This document shows, in pieces, positions 1 to 10,973 of a DNA stretch of 62,000 bases. Within the stretch, counting starts at the first letter, position 1; every line of letters starts with the position of its first letter. The stretch spans positions 8,680,001 to 8,742,000 of the forward strand of contig WPIO01000002.1 in NCBI GenBank assembly GCA_009760855.2, read 5' to 3'. Made by a program: the position numbers and the translations under genes. The notes under the pieces are model-generated. The model did not search any database, was not told the DNA's origin, and worked only from the letters and a program-made list of their open reading frames with translations. The stretch comes from Cristatella mucedo (taxonomy: Eukaryota; Bryozoa; Phylactolaemata; Cristatellidae).

Positions 1-164
1 GGTTGCCGGTACAATAGCTCCCACAAATTCAGAGCTGGATAGGGAGTTTGGTCACCAGGCGCAAGTCCTGCGGCGGCCTTTATGGTAAATTAACCGCACA
101 GCTAACAGCTATTGGTTGTATACACTTTCCGTCTAATTTGCCACAGAGTTTCATCCTCCTTAGG

Positions 165-347
165 CTGTACAGCGTGCCCCATTAATCTTATCTAATCGCG
201 CCATTTACCCGGTTATGCTTGTTTTCATTGAGTTCATGCTACAACTAACCGTTTGATCATGCTTCCTTTGCAATATCTTGAAAGTGCCTAGAAAGAGACT
301 GAGTTCTCTGAGGGCGCTACATTAAACGTATCATTACTATTACTATT
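165..347 (+). mobile_element. Old F2-type LINE 3' tail, shared with unit B
   Basis: Shows the terminal block of family F2 (GTGCCTAGAAAGAGACTG, then TTCTCTGAGGGCGCTA) followed by a degenerate ATT-rich tail. The same tail is at the paralogous place in unit B (about 24890-25072), so this insertion is older than the A/B duplication. Confidence 0.65.
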
Positions 348-2033
348 TGATCGCTGCGTTTCATGGCACTCAAAAACAACATTCGGTGTTGAGGACTTGC
401 ACGAAAAAACAGGACAGCATACCATAATTAGCGTTCTCTGCAAGCAGCTCATGCTAGCAGCCTTTAGGATTTGTGCTTAGACACAAGGCATTCCAGCAAG
501 TACTAAATTCCAGGAAACAATCAAGCTTGGGACGATCTCAAAGATTCTTTGTCGGAAACCTTGACTGACAGAGGGCGATTGCAAATAACATATAAGCGAG
601 TCTTTCAATGATTGATCGCCTCATCCATGATTGGTCTCCCTTTGATTAATGATTTTGATTTGATTGATCCTGCTTGCACCTCAGCGGCCCATTACCATAG
701 CACAGCAACCTATTATCTCAGCGATCCCTTGCCTGAGCAGGCCAAAGCTTGGCTTATGTTAGTAGAGGTTATGCTTACAGCATTCGCTTTTCAAATTATG
801 CTTATCAAACGAGGTCTACGCGGCCCCAGCTAGGTGAAGTGAGATCATTGTTACCATGAAATGCATGGCTTTTAAGATCGCCTAGATCCGTTGGGTTGAC
901 CAATATCCGAGCCAGCGATTGCTAGAACTTGTGCGACTAGCTTTTACTTCGTCCTTATAAGCAATACCGGCAAATTAAAAAATGGAAAGTAAGGGATCAG
1001 AGATATTTTCGACATCAAAAAGCACGCTGGATCTTCTTTGCTTTTTCCTCGGCCACGATTGAAAATGCCGAATCAGCTGGATATTATGGCTAATCCTGTA
1101 ACTGCAAAGAACAGGGCTAGATTAATCACTGAAACTCCTATGCATGCTATCTTTTAAGATATCTGAAAAATTGAATAGGTGCCCTAGGAAAATACGTGCA
1201 TGTGAAAGCTGCTGCTACTGTTAAACATACGACTAACAGAAGTTCCTAAGGTGCACACCTAAATGCAAAAGGTGGTTTAAACCCTCTTGCAGATTCTCAA
1301 AAAATCTCGTAAAAAACCTTTGTTTGTCAGCTGCTTGGGAAGATCTTCAACACTTGTGCGAATATATCATAAAGGACAGTAATTTTAGTGGTTGTACAGG
1401 GCTTCAACCTGGAATTCGCTTCTGTCATTAAGTAGACAAGGGAGACAACAAAACCTGACCCCTTCTGACCGATTCGTGCGTCTTTGACACCTTTTCTGCT
1501 TAGCCATAAGATAAGCTTCTGACAAGATAAGTATTCGTCCTCCTCTTGACTCAGCAAGAGCTATATCTGAGTGTGCTACGGTATTCCCCATGAAGTTGTT
1601 CAATCCGGCTAATGAGCGCATCCGTGGAAAGCGTGTTTTGAATTTGTGTAATTTACAAAATTTCGTGTCTGCGATTGGAAGTGACTAGCTAGAGACAATT
1701 AGATTAACAGTGCAGCAGCATTCACCTTTATTTTAGGGTTAGCCTGCGTGCCATTTGCCGGCCCGAGACGTCAGTGACTACTAAGCAGGCAATAAATCGG
1801 AGGCTAGAGAAAGCTAGTGCACGGGGGGGGGGAGCATAAATCAGCCTTGCGTTTTTAAAACTACCCACAACCACCGTGCTACAATTTCCTGTTTTGCTGG
1901 ACAAACCGAACTATGAAAGTGAGCATTTTAAGCCCCTACGATTAAAATCATATTTTTGTGTCATCGTCAAAGCGAAAAAGGCAATCTCCACGAGCATCAA
2001 TAAATTTTGAATATAGCAAACCTGTCTGTGATC

Positions 2034-2101
2034 ATTTTCGGTGGCATCACAGCTCGGATACCATTTATAGTTAGTTCCGCTCCTCCGAGACCACCGAAAA
2101 T
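2034..2101. other. Conserved intron hairpin (A copy)
   Basis: Perfect 11-bp inverted arms ATTTTCGGTGG (2034-2044) and CCACCGAAAAT (2091-2101), with a second inner pairing CTCGG/CCGAG (2053-2057 with 2085-2089). The paralogous spot in unit B keeps a perfect stem with a paired C-G to T-A change. Could be an RNA structure in the intron or the foldback of a small old transposon; function unknown. Confidence 0.55.
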
Positions 2102-2950
2102 ATCATTATAAAGAATACAGAGGCACCACACCACGGCATGTGCGGAAGACGGTGTCAGTAGAAAGGATCGATAATGCTCTCATGCTGAAGACCTCAGGGA
2201 AGTTCGCCAATGACTTCTCCACTCTGCCAAAATTAGACTGCGTCTGTTTAACCGTCAGTCTAGCCTAGCATGCTGTGCCAGATCGCCTGCACTAAGATCA
2301 ATTTCAAAAGTACCAGAGTTACAAGTGTAGCAGAAAGTGCACCGTGAGAATTGTAAGGCCCGATAGCCATGAACTATGGCTGGGCGAACCCCGAACTTTG
2401 GCGGGAGCCCTAGGATCAGACGTTCTATCTAGCCCAGTACATCGTAACCTCATTTCCGAGCCAGCATCTAGCCGGCATTCTGCTGGCCGAGCACAGTCCC
2501 CGAGGCGGTTCATTGACTTATGGTTGCACTTGTACGATGCTGGCCTTTTACTTCTCTTAGTATCTCGTCGCTATTGCCTCCTTACATGCTGAGGGTGACA
2601 TTGTGTCACAGTGGGGAATAAAAGTGACACTCTCGTTCCCACGCGACTTTTATCGCTAACTTTTGGTCGTTTTTTATCTCTAAGCTAAGTAAACTACTGC
2701 GAGCACACTTGGCACCAAGGTATTTCTCTATCACGCTCTTAGAAGCCAGCCGACAGGATTCCCTATAGTCATGAAGTGGCACACGCCAGCACACTGGTGA
2801 TTAGTTCAGCCATAAAGGCCGGCAATAAAATACGAACGCAGGGATTGGACAAGCGAGCTTAGCTCTCCTCTGAATATGTCAGGTGAGAGGCCTGCCTAAC
2901 TGGTCGGATCCTTTAGCTCTACTACAGTCGTAGTCGAGGTCTAGCGTTAG

Positions 2951-3099
2951 TCAAGCAACGGATTGACTTCAAGGTTTTGTCGCTCACTTTTAGGTCCCTT
3001 CATTCTATGGCTTCAGCCTATCTCTCCGACATACTCCCCCATCAGGCCAAGCATCGTACCACCCGCTTTTCGGAATCCAACAGTCTACAAATACCTCGT
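2951..3099 (+). mobile_element. F2 LINE, left part, interrupted by F1
   Basis: Plus-strand C-terminal coding of the reverse-transcriptase protein of family F2: reads KQRIDFKVLSLTFRSLHSMA followed by a Y-L-S-D-LPHQAKHRTTRFSE-like stretch. It breaks off at ACCTCGT (3093-3099), where the minus-strand F1 element begins, and resumes at 5751. The B and C introns have no F2 at this place (B reads straight through near 30784; C near 61880), so the insertion is private to unit A. Confidence 0.8.
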
Positions 3100-3163
3100 G
3101 ATGTAATGTAATGTAATGTATCTCCGTCAGTAACTCCACAAAGTCATAAAGACCATGTGAGTG

Positions 3164-4954
3164 TTACGCAGGAGAGTTTTGTATGGCGCACTCACAGCCC
3201 AAGCGGCATTCGGTACGCATTCGGTAGCCAACAGACTTCGTCTCACGCAACAAAGAGAAAGTGGGAAGCATAGCAGAGTTAGGAGAGCAGTTGAGGTTGT
3301 GAGTAGCATGGAAGTAGCAGCTCAGGACCGCTGAAACAGATGTGCCATAGTCGGCAGTTGGAGAGTAGATGTCGTTTCGTAAGAATTGTGGAAGCGAGTT
3401 CCACAGTCTAGGACCTGCAGAGCTAAAGCTTCTGTCGCCAACTGTCTTTAAGCGGAGGAATGGGACAGCTAATTTATTGTCCACACAGGACCTGAGGGCG
3501 CGAACAGGCTGAAACTGATGCATCAGTTCAGCTAGGTACGAAGGAGCCAAGCCATGGCTGACCTTGTGGGTCAGCGTGAGAACTTTGCTCTGTATCCTTT
3601 GCTCAACCGGCAACCATCCTAGCTCTTTCACCAAAGGTGACACGTGCTCAAACCGCTGGGACTTGAAGACCAGCCTTGCAGCCATATTCATAATCCGCTG
3701 TAGTGGCATAATAGCTTTCTTTGGTAGCCCAGCCAAAAGGGAATTACAATAATCAAGCCGAGACAGAACTAAAGAGCTAGTTAATTTTTTTACAAGCCAC
3801 TGTGGGAGACAGCTCCTAATCTTGGATAGGGATCGGATGTGATGGCTAGCTGTAGAGGCAGTCTTCTGAATGAAGCTTTTGAAATTGAGGCAGCTGTCGA
3901 ACACGACACCTAGATTTCGAGCACGTGGTGAAGGTCGCACAATAGGATCACCTATTAGAACAGCAAAGCCTTTTAACCCAGCCACACGCTTAGGGTGTCC
4001 TATGAGAAGCAGTTCGGTTTTATCGTCATTTAATTTCAGGAAGTTTTCCGACATCCAGGATCGAATATCGGCAAGGCAAGCGTTCAGTTTCTCAGTTGCT
4101 GCAGCAGATTCCGACGGTTTAAATGACAAATACAACTGAGTATCGTCAGCATAGAAGTGATATCCTATTCCATGGGCCTTAATCACTTTTCCCAGAGGTT
4201 GCGTATAAATGGAGAACAGCAGGGGACCAAGTACAGACCCTTGAGGGACTCCACAGGTGACCCTTCTCATGTCTGAGACCTGACCCCCACACGATACGGA
4301 TTGAACACGATCAGACAAGTATGATTTAAACCACGCCAGTGCTTCGTCTGCCAGACCGATCGTTGTTCTTAATCGTTCGAGCAGAACTTCGTGATCAATG
4401 GTGTCGAAGGCAGCAAACAGATCTAGCAGAGCTAGGGCAGTGACATTCCCGTCGTCGTCGCCACGTAGAATGTCATTGTTAACACGGAGGAGAGCAGTTT
4501 CAGTAAAGTGCTGCCTCTTGAAACCGGATTGAAATGTTTCTGACATTCCATTATTTTCAATATGTTCAACTAGCTGCTTAGCAACAATTTTTTCAAGAAT
4601 CTTTGATAAGAACGGAAGAAGGGAAACTGGACGATAGTTTGCTAGGACCTCTGTGTCTAATCCAGGCTTTTTAAGAATAGGTCTAACGATTGCCGATTTG
4701 AAGGACTTGGGGACGACCCCTTTTCCCAAGGAAGCATTAAAAATCTTGGTTATGGCAGGGCTAAGTTGGTCTGCCAGTGAAGACCACAGAGATGAAGGTA
4801 TGGGGTCTTCAGGAGACGAGCTCTTTTTGCTAGACCTTATTAAGGCAGCCACATCACAGGCAAAACCATCAGAGAACCTTTTAAGAAAGGTCACAGGTTG
4901 AGGAACGGCGATTGCTTTGGTCGGAGGGGGCTTAATGGAGGCACGAATGTGCAC
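3164..4954 (-). CDS. LINE reverse transcriptase (F1, 596-aa open part)
   Basis: Reverse transcriptase of a CR1/L2-like LINE, which would copy the element RNA at a nicked target. Visible motifs are SLLPFLSKILEK, LLDLFAAFDTIDH (family consensus in this window is LDLSAAFD), GVPQGSVLGPLLFS, the catalytic box FYADDTQLY near residue 269, and a conserved C-terminal region with LDYCNSLLAGLP and LWNSLPQFLRN. It is nearly identical to the 596-aa frame at 52022-53812. The methionine used is only the first in the open frame: coding continues upstream in frame as FSAFFTEKIVHIRAS, joined to the endonuclease in an intact element. Since the endonuclease part is frameshifted and truncated, this copy is not autonomous. 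Confidence 0.85.
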   Translation of the reverse strand: MHIRASIKPPPTKAIAVPQPVTFLKRFSDGFACDVAALIRSSKKSSSPEDPIPSSLWSSLADQLSPAITKIFNASLGKGVVPKSFKSAIVRPILKKPGLDTEVLANYRPVSLLPFLSKILEKIVAKQLVEHIENNGMSETFQSGFKRQHFTETALLRVNNDILRGDDDGNVTALALLDLFAAFDTIDHEVLLERLRTTIGLADEALAWFKSYLSDRVQSVSCGGQVSDMRRVTCGVPQGSVLGPLLFSIYTQPLGKVIKAHGIGYHFYADDTQLYLSFKPSESAAATEKLNACLADIRSWMSENFLKLNDDKTELLLIGHPKRVAGLKGFAVLIGDPIVRPSPRARNLGVVFDSCLNFKSFIQKTASTASHHIRSLSKIRSCLPQWLVKKLTSSLVLSRLDYCNSLLAGLPKKAIMPLQRIMNMAARLVFKSQRFEHVSPLVKELGWLPVEQRIQSKVLTLTHKVSHGLAPSYLAELMHQFQPVRALRSCVDNKLAVPFLRLKTVGDRSFSSAGPRLWNSLPQFLRNDIYSPTADYGTSVSAVLSCYFHATHNLNCSPNSAMLPTFSLLRETKSVGYRMRTECRLGCECAIQNSPA

Positions 4955-5092
4955 AATTTTTTCAGTAAAGAAGGCTGAAAACTTTCGGCTGAGCCCCTAA
5001 TATCTGGGGAGTCAGACCTGACAGCATTGGCCAGTAAATGGTTTACTGTCTTATAAATCTGTTTAGTGTCCGACTGGCAGGAATTCAGTTTT

Positions 5093-5750
5093 CTAATGAA
5101 AAAAGAAGCCCCGGTTTTTTTTAAGCTTTCGGGTGTAAACTCGAAGGAAGTCTTTAAAATTGACTAGGTCTGCCTCAGACCCCGATTTCTTGAAACGACG
5201 TTCCAGCCTGCGCTTAACACGGCGCATCTTAAGGACTTTTTTTGTAAATTGAAAGCAATCTCGACGACTTTGAACACGGATACAGCGAACGGGAGCATGC
5301 TTGTCAAGAGCACTCCTGAGTGTCATGTTCTTCGCATCAGTGGGGGTATCGAGGCTGCCGGTCGAGTCTGAATGCAGATCAAGAAGGCCTGCATCACAAA
5401 CAGATTTCAAAAACTTGTCCATATCAATGCTTTGTAAGTTACGTCGTTTGGCAAATTCGACATTGCCCTGCACGTACGAGGGAGCAGGAACAGTAAACGA
5501 GACCGAACAGTGATCTGAGAGGGTCAGTGGGCACACCACAAAGTCAGTGGGGAGGACATCCTTAGTAATCACGAGATCTAGAGTGTGGCCACCGACGTGG
5601 GTGCTATGATTAACGTGTTGGGCCAAACCAAGATTCTCCAGACAGTCAAGAAATGAGCGGACCTGGCTGTTGCTAGGGTTGTCAACGTGATTATTGAAGT
5701 CTCCTACAATCAGTAGCGGCCTGTCACATACAAATATTTTAGCGAGGAAC
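5093..5750 (-). pseudogene. LINE endonuclease C-terminal fragment (F1)
   Basis: Apurinic-type (EEP family) endonuclease remnant of the same F1 element. It shows LLIVGDFNNHVD (the GDFN box), THVGGHTLDLVIT and LSDHCSVSF (the SDH box), all typical of the C-terminal half of LINE endonucleases. The N-terminal half is missing because the element is 5' truncated at about 5750; residues encoded upstream of that point are antisense to the flanking F2 LINE and are not endonuclease. The downstream end runs into a frameshift at an A8 run near 5130; past it the linker to the RT can be read in another frame (KLNSCQSDTKQIYKTVN), then a second break near 4995. Confidence 0.8.
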
Positions 5751-6148
5751 CCTCGTACAAACCTCAAATCCTTTGGAGACCGTGCATTTAGTTCGTATGC
5801 TCCCAAAGCCTGGAACTCCCTCCCGACCTGCGTCAGAACATCCCCTGACGTGACCACATTTAAAAGGATCTTAAAAACACACCAATTTAGGACAGCATTT
5901 AGTGGGTCCCTGTGATTCGTCCTTCACGTGCTTATGCGTGTTGACATTGTGCATGCTGCCACTAACCACATTTGCATGCTGATCCTGTGCATGTCACCCC
6001 TAACCATTTTATTCATCTTGTTTGTTTTTCAAGCATGATTTTACTTACCATTTAATTGCATTTCCCTTTGCAGCAAATGTAAAGCGCCTAGAAAGAGATT
6101 GAGTTCTCTGGGGGCGCTTTATCAAGTACATTGTTATTAATATTATTA
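5751..6148 (+). mobile_element. F2 LINE, right part with 3' end
   Basis: Continuation of the F2 element broken at 3099. It starts with PRTNLKSFGDRAFSSYAPKA, then WNSLPTCVRTSPDVTTF, a 3' UTR with repeated CATGCTGCCACTAACCA-like blocks, the terminal hairpin block (AGCGCC, AGAGA, TCTCT, GGCGCT; about 6088-6121) and an ATT-rich tail ending at 6148. Host intron resumes with ATAAATCC, matching the empty site in unit B at about 30785. Very similar to 47765-48092. Confidence 0.85.
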
Positions 6149-7400
6149 TTAATAAATCCTAGCTTCGGCAAAATAAAGCTTGATCGAGGATTGGACGAGC
6201 CCGTTTCCCAGCGAACGCATTATTATGTGAAGTCAGCTGGCTGCTCTGGGACAGGTGCACCACTGCAGGCCAGATGTCACTAGAGTAATAGTGTTTTGAG
6301 CTTTTCGGCTACAGCTATGGCTGTGTAGCCTGGGTAGCTTGAAGCAGTCTCATCGTTGCCCTCTGCAGCCACGTCACTCTTGCATCCTTTGGTGGCCATC
6401 GTACGAGATCACTGATTACTGAAATTTGTAATTGAGAGCCCTTATTTGATTGACTCGTCAAGCCTATTGTACTATATCTCTGTCCATTTGTGGCTCATTA
6501 CTTAGATGTTAGTGATGGCAGAGCTAGAAAAGCATGCTGATGTGTTGTCTTCCATCTAATAATGATGCTAAAAATATGCATATTATTCTCGTCTCCTTTG
6601 ACGAATATCAGGCGTTGACTCACTAGTAATAATCCAGATCACTCTTCATTGAGTTGCACTGAATCGAACAATTGAGATATTTACTGACGATTGCCATCGC
6701 ATACAGATGAACAATTGACGCCCAATGCACTTTTTTGTGGAAAACTTTGGAAAATGTGAAAAATAGTTCCCTGTCGTGTTTCGAAATAGGGATGTGTGTT
6801 TTTCTAGCATCGTGTGTTTTTCCGAGTTTCTCAGAGGAGGCCTGTTGATTCACAATGATGGACGAAAGCTTGTCCACAATTAACGGTTGAGATAAGTATA
6901 GTGTTTGGCATAGAGTTACCCTCTGACTCGTCAAGTAGCACCATTTAGTCCGCCAAAAACATTTTTATCTCTTCCTTTTATCATCTGGTTAAGATTTGGA
7001 AGTGCGCTCCACTGCTGCCATCTTGTTTATAAACTTATCAAATGTTTCGTTAGGCGTCGAAGAAGTAGTTGTGTTTAATCCTGTACTGTTTGGTCGTTTC
7101 GAATCTCTAATAGTCACTCGTATGCATTATTGTCTTAAGTACCTCTTGATGCGATCTAGCGTTTGCTTATATGCCGTATCCTTCTCTTGCTTCGAAAGGC
7201 TATGCAGCTTTAACTTGATCTTTGCCTTTCCATCACAAGCCATGAGGGTCGTTAACAAGAAAGTCATTCCCTTTCATGATTTTCTGTCGGGTGTCGCTCC
7301 TTTTTAATGTATTTCTTAGAGAGCGAGCAAAAAATCGGTCTCCTTGATCTGCATGGATACGGGTCACGGTGTAGCGTGTAACAGCAATTCCTTGTTAAAT

Positions 7401-7652
<252 letters not shown>

Positions 7653-8657
7653 TCTTTCCATATATACCCGCACACCACACATTTTACAGATTCTTTTGGT
7701 GTTTATAAGGTAAGACCTCCTTTGCATGAGGTATCGGAATCCCTGGGCCAGAAATAAGCTGGTTAACGCGGTTCACCTACAGTCTCTAGGAGCTTGATTG
7801 GAAGCTCCGTGCTTATTTGATTTCAGTTATTGTATCTGCAGATGGCACCAAGCTTAAAATCCGTTTACCAATCCTTCTAGCAGTTCAGAAACTCGCTGCC
7901 TCCTAGCATCTTTTCCTTGAGTCTTTCTGGATAATTGGACCCTTCTTTATGTGTTTGGACCGTGTGAATATTTGACCGACTGACAAATGAAAAGGTCGAG
8001 TAATTGAGCGAATCATCTCAACACCTGCGTCAGCCAGACCACAAACATCAAAATGAGCTCTGAATTTTGAATGATTTTTTGCTTTTCTCCTGCACCCAGT
8101 GGCGCAGCGAAGGTGGCATGTGTCCCCCGGCGCTAAATCGGTTGCTCTGGATCAGGGGGCACCACAATCGGCACTTAATACTGGGGGCACCATCTGTGCA
8201 GTTCATGCCCAGGCGAGGAATGTTCTTGCAACGCAACAGCCTGCATCACAAATACAAATGCATCGTATTACATAGGGCTGCCGGTCATAGCATTTTGATC
8301 CTACGGTCCATAGGAATCCTTAAAATGGTTAAAACTCCACAATCGCAAAAAATGCGGAACATGGCCTATGGGCCTCGTAAAATTCAATTAATTGCTGGAC
8401 CGACATTCCGCCACAGTTCACCCAGGTGCGGCCCAGCAGCGTTCATCGCATTTTTCTACTTATAGAACCGAAGGGAGCAACAAGTACTATGCTTCCTAAA
8501 CGGCACGGTAAGAAGTGCTTAAAAACTTTAATATCGCTATGCAATGCCCACGATTATGAACCATGAGCTGTACAGCTAAAACTCGATTATGAATATTGAG
8601 CTTGCACGCTGACTTTGAATTAAAGCCGCTCATGAAAAAGCTGGGATAAGCGAAGGC

Positions 8658-8845
8658 TTATGAGCAGCGAAATTTACGATTACACGTGAATGAGATTATT
8701 ATACGACTTGCAGTATGCAAATAAATAACATCAAGGCCTGGCCCAGTTGCTCTTGAAATAGCAGTATGGTGGCCGGTGTGTCGGAGCGACACGCACGAGC
8801 TGCAGCAATCTTGTAAACGAGTCTGTTGCAAGTCACCTGTCGTGT
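8658..8845 (-). mobile_element. Old CR1-like LINE relic (A copy)
   Basis: On the minus strand one frame reads NRLVYKIAAARACRSD followed by an I-L-L-F-QE stretch, resembling the conserved LINE segment seen elsewhere as VQNSAARLVCR...HITPLL. The paralogous block in unit B (32249-32415) shows the same relic more clearly, so it predates the duplication. Contains the octamer ATGCAAAT at 8715-8722. Confidence 0.45.
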
Positions 8846-9261
8846 CCACCGCAATGTACAGACAACAGTTCTTTGTGGCTTTTCATAGGGTATTGCTGCT
8901 GGCGCTGCCTATAAGACATCGAGTGCTATGTAGTTACCATTGGGATATTACGAGCTTCAGGCATCTGCCTGTTGCTAAAGTTTGCCGATACAAGAACAAG
9001 TGAGAGTCGTTGGGTCATAACAGCAACTATTCATCTGATTTCGTGCCACCTGCGGACTGATAGGAATTAATAATGCAGGAAACATCTCTTTGAAAGTCGG
9101 TACATATTCGATTCCTTTGAATGCAAAGTCCTATTCCGTATTGAATATGGATGCCACGAAGTGAAGTCATTTACGTTTAACTATACTAAAGAGTCCCTAT
9201 GGAAACAGATAGTAGTTGCTTAGCCAATAAAGATTACAGACATATATTTACATAGCTGTGC

Positions 9262-9273
<12 letters not shown>

Positions 9274-9355
<82 letters not shown>

Positions 9356-9356
9356 T

Positions 9357-9405
<49 letters not shown>

Positions 9406-9475
9406 TGTGTTTGTGTGTTTGTGTGTTTGTGTGTTTGTGTGTTTGTGTGTGTGTGCATGTGTGTACGCATATATG
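9274..9475. repeat. (GT)n microsatellite
   Basis: About 200 bp of GT repeats with GTTT and GTGC interruptions, preceded by a short (AT)n. The unit B paralogous place (about 32815-32840) has only a short AT-rich stretch, so the tract expanded in A or collapsed in B. Confidence 0.95.
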
Positions 9476-9700
9476 TAGATGTCTGGTCTAGTGAAGCATG
9501 GGGCACCAAATCAATTTCAATTTAACATGCAACATTTATCAAGAACAATGAATGCACTGCACTTTTAATCCAAGCCATGCTTCGGATGGTTCCAATTAGT
9601 ACCTAGCTAAAGAAATTATTCTGTCTAGCGTGACGAATAAAAACGTTACCAGCGCTCTCAATGCACTCCCTAAACGATGCACCCGATGTGTTGCTTTTAG

Positions 9701-10668
9701 TACGACATCCGGAATAGCAGCATCCGGTCGTGCAGCATCCGCCGCTACCTCGTCTATTCGAGCATCGATTCGTCGGCGTGGATCCTCGTGGCGCTCACCA
9801 CCGGTCGCCTCGTGTCCATATGATTTCCCGAGGGCAGCCGTCAACGCAAGGGCGCCGCTCGCGCCCGCGTCGTCGTGCCGCTGATCGTGGCGGAGCAGCT
9901 CGTCTTCAACGTGCCCACGCTCTGAATGCGCGGCGACCAGCCGATCGCTAACGGAAGCGCGAGCCACTGCGGCTACCTGGACGCTGCGGCGTCACACTAC
10001 TGGAAAGAAGTGCAGCCCTACTTGTCCTTGACTTACTGTCCTTGACTGAGGCGAGCATTCTGCCATTCCTGCTCATTGTCGCCATGAACGTCACCATCAT
10101 CGTCCTGCTGCGGCGTAGTAGCCACGATTTGCATAGCACCTACAGGCGGGTAAGACAGGAGCAGGGCCTGCTTGATTCCAGCAAGGCCAAAGCCGCTATG
10201 CTGCTCGTCGTCTCGTTCGTTTTCCTCGTCGCCACTGTGCCGACGTTTATCGATACCGCCATCGGAGCTATGTGGGTCTTCGATGAGAAGTCGGCCGTTC
10301 GGGCGACTTTCAAGCTGACCGATACGCTAACCACGCGGCTGCTGTACACCAACGGCGCCGGCAACTTCTTTCTGTACTGCCTGTCCGGCAGGACTTTCCG
10401 GCGGCACTGCTGCATGGTGCTGTCGAGTCTGGAAGACCGTGCTCTCGGACGCGTCTCTGGGCATTGCTCGTCTTTCTCACGACGGCTCGTCATTGCTCCG
10501 GCGCTGCCATGGAGCATGGTAGCTCTGCACGAAGCCTCGGTCTGGACCTCAGGAGACATCTCGCTGGCGGGCACGCCGCGAAGCAGTCCACACTCGATCC
10601 GATGCTCGCTCGACGTCGAAGCCGCAATGACGGGTGCTAGCCGCACCTGTGCATGCTACTCACTGTGA
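9701..10668 (+). pseudogene. GPCR exon 2 of unit A, TM3-TM7, disrupted
   Basis: Paralogue of the unit B second exon (33751-34815), beginning after the same acceptor CTTTTAG with TACGACATCC. In frame it reads YDIR, SC, then YLVYSSIDSSAWILVALTTG, then stops at TGA 9821-9823, where B has Arg (CGC) after VSI. A second in-frame TGA at 9923-9925 replaces Trp of PTLWM. Near 10030 a 14-nt tandem duplication (around GTCCTTGACT) shifts the frame. Downstream the shifted frame stays open from 10042 to 10668 and keeps TM5-TM7: ILPFLLIVAMN, SFVFLVATVPTFIDTAI, GNFFLYCLSGRTFRRHC. Thus the copy retains high similarity but cannot make a full receptor. Exon 1 is outside the window. Confidence 0.9.
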
Positions 10669-10967
10669 CCGTGGCTGATCATAGCGACCACGGCGTTTCG
10701 AACTGCTCTGCCATCTCGCCAAGGACCTTACGTCGCCGGCTCCCTTCCCCGACAGTCACATAGGCGTTAAGGATCGGCCGCATTTGTGCTAGGTTGTGAC
10801 AGTTTCTGCTATTGCAGCTCTTGCCGTCTCATCGTGCTCTGTAGCTCTCAACGGCACCTATATGTCAGTGGACACAGCATCGAAATGAAATTTCGTGGTA
10901 AGAAAAGCTTGGCTTTGGCAACAGATCCATTCTTTCGGGCCTTTACGAAGGAAAAGAAGAAAAATGC

Positions 10968-10973
10968 ATTAAA
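10968..10973 (+). terminator. Possible poly(A) signal of unit A
   Basis: ATTAAA 300 nt after the last exon. The aligned place in unit B (34988-34993) has AATACA, a weaker variant. Only suggestive; no transcript evidence. Confidence 0.25.

Larger units (their letters stand above)
3100..5750 (-). mobile_element. F1 CR1-like LINE nested inside F2
   Basis: Minus-strand, 5'-truncated non-LTR retrotransposon. The 3' tail is (TGTAA)n seen as ATGTAATGTAATG at 3101; the body holds the reverse transcriptase (3164-4954) and the C-terminal part of an AP-type endonuclease (5093-5750). It splits a plus-strand F2 element, with CCTCGT on both sides (3094-3099 and 5751-5756) as a likely 6-bp target-site duplication. 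Two frameshifts disable it: one in an A8 run near 5130, and one near 4995 between the endonuclease and RT parts. Confidence 0.85.

Noticed and set aside
3870-4139. Antisense frames over LINE coding (also 4653-4901, 52728-52997, 53511-53759)
   Set aside because: Shadows of the minus-strand reverse transcriptase; conserved between copies only because the sense strand is.
5694-5915. 73-codon plus-strand frame
   Set aside because: Chimera crossing the F1/F2 junction at 5750; only the part from PRTNLKS on is F2 coding.
8097-8230. GTGGCGCAGCGAAGGTGG followed by CCCCCGGCGC and GGGGGCACC, like ends of common invertebrate DNA-transposon or SINE repeats
   Set aside because: Only one copy here, no inverted end or target duplication seen; cannot be supported without a repeat library.
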